A DNA stretch of 64,000 bases from Alligator mississippiensis. Its lineage: Eukaryota > Chordata > Crocodylia > Alligatoridae. Of the stretch, positions 59,220 to 64,000 are shown one piece after another. Below the pieces are notes generated by a model. It was not told where the DNA came from, searched no databases, and saw only the letters and a program-made list of their open reading frames with translations. The first letter of the stretch is position 1; every line of letters begins with the position of its first letter. The stretch is taken from contig NC_081831.1 in the NCBI RefSeq assembly GCF_030867095.1, positions 63,750,716 to 63,814,715 on the forward strand. Direction: 5' to 3'. The translations under genes and the position numbers were made by a program.

Positions 59220-60316
59220 TGTCAGAAACTTAACAACCATAGGTGATGTTGTCTTAGGCACCTGCTGTCCAATTTTTCTAAATGAGAAATTGGTCATTCT
59301 CCTCTGTGACGCAGCTTGCTTTTGACTGGGTCTTAGCTTGCTTTGTTTGACTGGGTTTGTTGAACACCTGATCCGAACCCCATTTCAGCTGCATAGATAG
59401 ATTCAAGCCAGAACCTCTTCTGTTAATCTCTGTTTAGAAGGAAACATGGTGGCAAGATATTATCTGATTCCATCAGCACATCCATTTTAATCTAAGTTTC
59501 CATTCTCCTTGCCTTTTGTCTGGTTTTTTTGCTTGCACCCAGCTTTTGAGGAACAAGTGGCTTGAGCTCCAGTATCTCAAAGTGGAGTCCTATAGGCAGG
59601 GGGCTAACTTCTAGACTGCTCCATTTCTAATTGGCAGCCAGTGGCCTGGCCAGACTGGCTGGCTCTCCTTCATGCCCCACCTCGTGCCGAAGCAGAGGAG
59701 ATGAATTGCTTTGGGAACATTCTCTGGCTAAAGAGGCAAATAGCTCTGAATGAGCCTTGTCTCTGAGCCCCTCTGTCTCTTCCAGGAGACTATCATGTTA
59801 GGCTGGCAGGGGCAATCTGTTCTTTTTGTAATGTGTTTTGTTTAGCAGCCACTTGTTCCTGGGCAAGGAAGAATGAAATTAAGTTACACTGGCTGGACTT
59901 TAGTTTAGCTTTGTGGTGAAACAAGCCCAACTAATGGATTATACATCCTCCAAATATGTTATGGTTTGATTTAAATTAGACATTTTGAGAGTTTGGGATG
60001 GAAAGACAGTTTGTCAGATGCAATCATTGTTTGCTGGTATGGAAGCGGCTCTGATTCTCGTCTCCCACATGTGCTATCTTAGTAAATGTCTAAGCTATAA
60101 AAGTGCTCCTTTGTAACCCGCTCATCGTTATCAGCCTAGGACTTCACAGCTGTCATTGTTCTGCACATTTGGTGCTCACTATGTTTTGGGTATAGCAGGG
60201 ATCAAGCTCAAACCATCTTGTTCTTGGAGCAGCTGACCACTGGAGGTGAAGGAGACCCTCTGTTTGCTGGTGGGAATTATAACAAACAGGGAAGCAGGCC
60301 AGTCCATCACTATAGG
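59220..60316. other. No feature recognised
   Basis: Intergenic sequence without assignable features. Confidence 0.4.
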
Positions 60317-60772
60317 GGCAGTTCTTAACCTTTTTTATATCACATCTTAACAATGGCGAAGTGATCTCCATAACCCCTGGAGGTGGCCTACCCAGAGCCA
60401 GAAGTAGTGTGGTGTAGCCAAATTAGTGGGGAGCTGTGTTGGTGCAAGGCAGTGTCGTGTACAGTAGCGTGATGATAGTTGGCTCTATGCACTCTACTTC
60501 TGGAGTCAGTGGGGGGGCAGTGGTGACACAGCACCACACCCAACTAGCTCTGCCTCCCAGCACAGCTGAATTGCCTACCTGAAGGCATTTTGCATTAGGG
60601 TGGCTCTGTCTTCCTCTTCTGGAGGCAGCATGCATGAAGTGGCATATTTTCAGACCTATGCTGCCTGGTTCTACAAAATATTTGTGGGAGCCTGGCTGGT
60701 CCCCTTGTTCCCACTTGTAGCGTCTGTATGGCTCACTGGTGGACCATGGGCTGAGGTTTTGGGAACTCTTGC
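60317..60772 (+). mobile_element. Probable hAT remnant
   Basis: Left GCAGTTCTTAACCTTTTTTA and right (reverse complement) GCAAGAGTTCCCAAAACCTC resemble the 'cagtggttctcaaccttt' termini of hAT elements, with a GGACCATGGGCTGAGG block inside the right end. Decayed; target duplication not found. Confidence 0.5.
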
Positions 60773-61454
60773 ATTAGAAGTCATTGGTTCACATGCTCAG
60801 TAGCTAACATACATACACTAACATAGCTTACACACTTCATATATATGAATATGAAGGGTGAAAGCTGTATCAATGTTTTATATATCAATCTTTCTCTTCC
60901 AGCTAAGAAGGAACAATTTTGCAGGAACAAAATAAGGTGAAGTTATTGCATCTTTGCATATGCTGTTCCCAAATTGCTGCCGCCTTTCTCTCTCAATGTA
61001 TTGGTGAAGCAGTATTCAGTCTCTCCATTCTGTTAAAAAAGGGTTAACCAAGATAGTGCTACTTTCTGCCCTTTAGATTCTATTTGCTGGTTCAAATGCA
61101 GACCAGATTAGTAGTGACCAAAAGTAGCTGCTATCTGACAGCTGTTTTGTGACCGCTTACAGAATACATAGCAGGCCTCAAGCCTCAGTCCAGTTGCTAG
61201 TGGGCAGGTGTCCACATGACAAGCACAGCATCACAAATGGCACTAATCAGCTTTCCTGTGGTCTCAGGAGAAAAGATCACATGGGCTGAGATGACTGATT
61301 ACCTTATCTCTCACAGTCAGTCCATCCACACCAAGGGGAGAGCAGCATGTGGGGAAAGTTGGGGCTGCTGTTATCTGCGCCATACCTGTTCTGTAGACAC
61401 AGAGAAACTTCAGTCTCTAGTGTCAACCTGGTACTTGCATTAGCACTAAAACTA

Positions 61455-61582
61455 TGCACGTGTGTGCATGTGCATGCTCGTTCTTTCTCTCTCTTTCCCC
61501 GCCCCGGCCAATATCCTCTCATTTCGAAATATCCAGCATGCTGTGTCTGTTGGTAGGAGAGCGAGAGAGAGAGAGAGTAGGC
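61455..61582. repeat. TG/CT/GA simple-repeat cluster
   Basis: A GTGTGTGCATGTGCATG stretch (61461-61477), then TTCTTTCTCTCTCTTTCC, and after a short unique part a GAGAGCGAGAGAGAGAGAG run ending near 61580. Confidence 0.8.
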
Positions 61583-61589
61583 AGGAGTT

Positions 61590-62896
61590 GGGCTGTTAAA
61601 AATCACATTCTGTAACCAGCACAGTTGACCAAGTGCTTGGAAATGGCCAGGATGAGAACCATAAACCCCTTGTTGGTGTGCGTTTTATGGTAGAGTGACA
61701 GATGGTTTCATACAAGTTTTGAATGATTTAAAACCCTGAGCCCCTCCTGTGAGATGAAAGAGCCAGGATTGTTGTTATGAAAGCTATATCTGGCTCATAA
61801 GCCCTCTGGTCCAACTACACAGCTAGTTTGTTTTGGGTTTAAGTAACCCTGTGCAAACCCCTGCCTTCCTACGGACCTAAAGGGCTCCGTCACTTGAACA
61901 GCTATGTAGGCACTGAGCCGAGGGATGGATCTGTTGCTATGAAGGCAGTGCTCAATCAATGCAGTCTGCGAACAAATCCCTCTCTGCAGCAGCAGCTACT
62001 GTTCTTGAAATGTAAATCCCTCTCTGAGGAAAGAACCATACTCTTCTTAATGGGGTCCTAGTTTTTATGCTAGGCTGACCTCTAAGGGGGACTGTGAGTT
62101 ACTGCAGGTTTTCCATTCCTAGCATCTGACAGAAGCAGGTTGCTGTCTAGGAAAGCTTGTGCATCTCAGAATCAGTCTCTAAGGGTGCAGACAGATATAA
62201 CACTCGAACCATTCCAAGAATGCCACTGATTGGGAACCGTTCACAATTGTCCCTGGACAGAAGTGTCCATACATATATCGCAAAGGGACTGTGGATTGCA
62301 TTGCTGCCAAAATGCCACCTGGAGTGGTAGACTACCCAGACCATCATGCTTCCAGCAGTCAGTGCTCAGAGTTTCCCCAGGATTGCTTTAGAGGAGGAGG
62401 GAGACCTGGATTGGGGTGGAGGGTTGGAGTGGAGGGGTAGCCAGGTGCTGAGGGACCTGTGTGGCCCCCTGCTTGTGGTTTCCAGGGGCCTGAGTGCTCT
62501 GCCCTGCCCCCTCCAAGAACTCCCTGCCTTTTCCAGCCACTTGCATTGCCAACAATTGCATCCAGATGTGTATGCGGGGTGAAACCTGCAGAGGCTGACT
62601 CTGGTCTCTATAGGCAATAGATCTTTGGGCAGTAGAGTCCTGGTTGCATCCCAGAGCAGCCCCCCTGTTGCCCGCATGGGTTTGTAGGGATGAGGAGTTA
62701 GTAAGGATGAGGAAGGACTGAACAGACAGTAAGCATGGCATGGCCTGTGTCTGCACAGAACATTAAACTGGCTCCAGAAGAGCCAGCTCAAAATAGTACT
62801 TGATTTTCCTGCTGTACTTATGAAATGTTCTGGGAAGTATAAACCAGTCTAAAGTGACCTTCATGTCTAGATTCCTGGGGTTTAAAGTGTATTTGG
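61590..62896. other. No gene recognised
   Basis: CTAAGGGTGCAGACAGATAT at 62188 resembles the edge of an inverted-repeat DNA transposon but no partner end was identified. ORFs at 62346-62791 on both strands are compositional. Confidence 0.35.
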
Positions 62897-63714
62897 AGTA
62901 GGCGTAGGAAATTATTTTGGTTGGAGGGCCACTTAAGGAATTTGGGTGAGCTGCTGGGGGGAGGATGCTGACTTAACCCAGCACAGAGGTGGGAAGAAGG
63001 AGAGATTGATATTATCTGTCTCAGGCCCATCCACCCTGCAGCCACTGCTGGGGGCACTGGATGGAGCAGGCAGGCAGGGTCTCCATGCAGACCAGCCAGG
63101 ACCCCTGCAGACAGGGTGCACTTTACTGGGCAGATGGGATGGCGCTGTGGGCTGGTGGGGAGTGGTGTCTGGGAGCAGGGTGGGCAGATGGGGCCTGGGG
63201 AAGAGCCACAGTCTGCTCCCCACATGGCAGGGATATATGGGGAATGGATTGCAGCTCTGCCCCAGACCCTGGCCTGACACTTACTGCCCTGTGATCCTGG
63301 CGGTGGCCCTGTTCACCCATCCCATACCACATCCTATCCACCTGGCTGAGTGCACCCTGCCTGCAGGGGTCACAGCTGATCTTCATGTAGACCCTGCCCA
63401 CCCGCTTGTCTGGTGCCTCCAGCAGTGGCTGTAGGGAGGACAGGCCAGAGTGCCCAGGCAGTAGGGCCAGGTCTGGCAGTGGCAGTAACACCAGCAGCCA
63501 GAAGAAGCTGCCACTGGGGCTGCTGGGAAGCGGAGTTCAGCTGCTGTGTCCCCCCCTCCCAGCTGCATGCCCGAGGGTGGCAGGACCAGTCACATATGTC
63601 ATGGCTCAGGCTGGTGGCCATTTCTGGGCTGGGTATGGCTGAGGGACCTACCACAGGCTAGATAAAATCCCTTGGTGGACTGGTACCAGCCCGTGGCTGT
63701 ACTTTGCCCACCCC
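62897..63714 (-). mobile_element. GC-rich hAT element, near complete
   Basis: The right end, reverse complemented, is CAGGGGTGGGCAAAGTACAG followed by CCACGGGCTGGTACC. The left end reads GAGTAGGCGTAGGAAATTAT then TTTGGTTGGAGGGCCACT, a hAT-type terminus. Interior blocks match, inverted, the copy at 948-1640. Several long ORFs on both strands reflect GC content. No transposase signature. Confidence 0.65.
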
Positions 63715-63895
63715 TGATTTAGAACAATATGTTACATTAGTCTATGCCTCATGATGCCACTCTGCCCAACTTTCTGCCTGCTCTTCTTTTGCTACTCCTA
63801 TTAAACAATAACTATTTGCTTGGAAGGGTGAACCATTTGGAAGGACCCATGCTGAACAGATGAGCTCTCAAAAGTACATCATCTATTCATTCAAC

Positions 63896-64000
63896 CAGTG
63901 ATGCTTGTCCTCTGGCCCTCAGGCAGGATCCGGCCCATGAAGCCATGTCATCCAGCCTACAGGGCTCCCCACAAGTCCAGAAATTTGGCAGTGGGGGAGC
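63896..64000 (+). mobile_element. hAT element left end, cut by window edge
   Basis: CAGTGATGCTTGTCCTCTGG, then CCCTCAGGCAGGATCCGGCC, begins like the copy at 948. The rest lies outside the window. Confidence 0.6.

Noticed and set aside
1..64000. CRISPR arrays, operons or prokaryotic defence systems
   Set aside because: No regularly spaced direct repeats, no clustered ORFs, and the sequence is clearly vertebrate (spliced gene, CpG island, LINE/SINE content).

Overview
This is vertebrate nuclear DNA holding one protein-coding gene in a repeat-rich background. The gene is an intact orthologue of AMER1 (APC membrane recruitment protein 1, also WTX/FAM123B). It has a CpG-island promoter and short first exon near 11.4-11.6 kb, a 12.9 kb intron, and one large coding exon (CDS 24574-28056, 1160 codons). 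A long 3' UTR probably runs to a polyadenylation signal at 35453. The abundant CR1 retrotransposons, several hAT families, a PIF/Harbinger remnant, a Tigger-like mariner and well-preserved MIR copies suggest a reptile. Crocodilian is my first guess and turtle second; this rests on repeat content only.

Layout: 1-11.1 kb is intergenic, with an old CR1, MIR, a GC-rich hAT end, a CR1 carrying a nested inverted-repeat element (7777-8026), a LINE tail encoding a C2H2 finger, and a CR1 3' end. 11.1-11.4 kb is a TG-rich tract directly upstream of the promoter. 11.4-24.5 kb is promoter, exon 1 and intron 1, the intron holding hAT, MIR and other inverted-repeat elements. 24.5-35.5 kb is the coding exon and 3' UTR, the latter with a 393-bp hAT insertion. 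35.5-64 kb has no recognisable gene. It holds two long decayed CR1 copies in opposite orientation (42.5-44.8 kb plus; 48.0-51.5 kb minus), a Harbinger transposase fossil, a palindromic repeat cluster, a Tigger-like element and several hAT copies.

Function: AMER1 is a lipid-binding scaffold that brings APC, beta-catenin and Axin to the plasma membrane and acts in Wnt signalling. The protein keeps the basic membrane-binding N-terminus and the conserved central blocks. It lacks the glutamate-rich tract and the Arg-Glu-Ala repeats that I recall in the human protein. Two overlapping upstream ORFs in the predicted spliced 5' leader suggest translational control.

I found no new multi-gene system. 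The most useful observations are the AMER1 domain differences and leader uORFs, two CR1 copies sharing one ORF break, a mosaic CR1, and several transposons whose target duplications can be read directly. All homology statements come from reading the translated sequence; no search was run.
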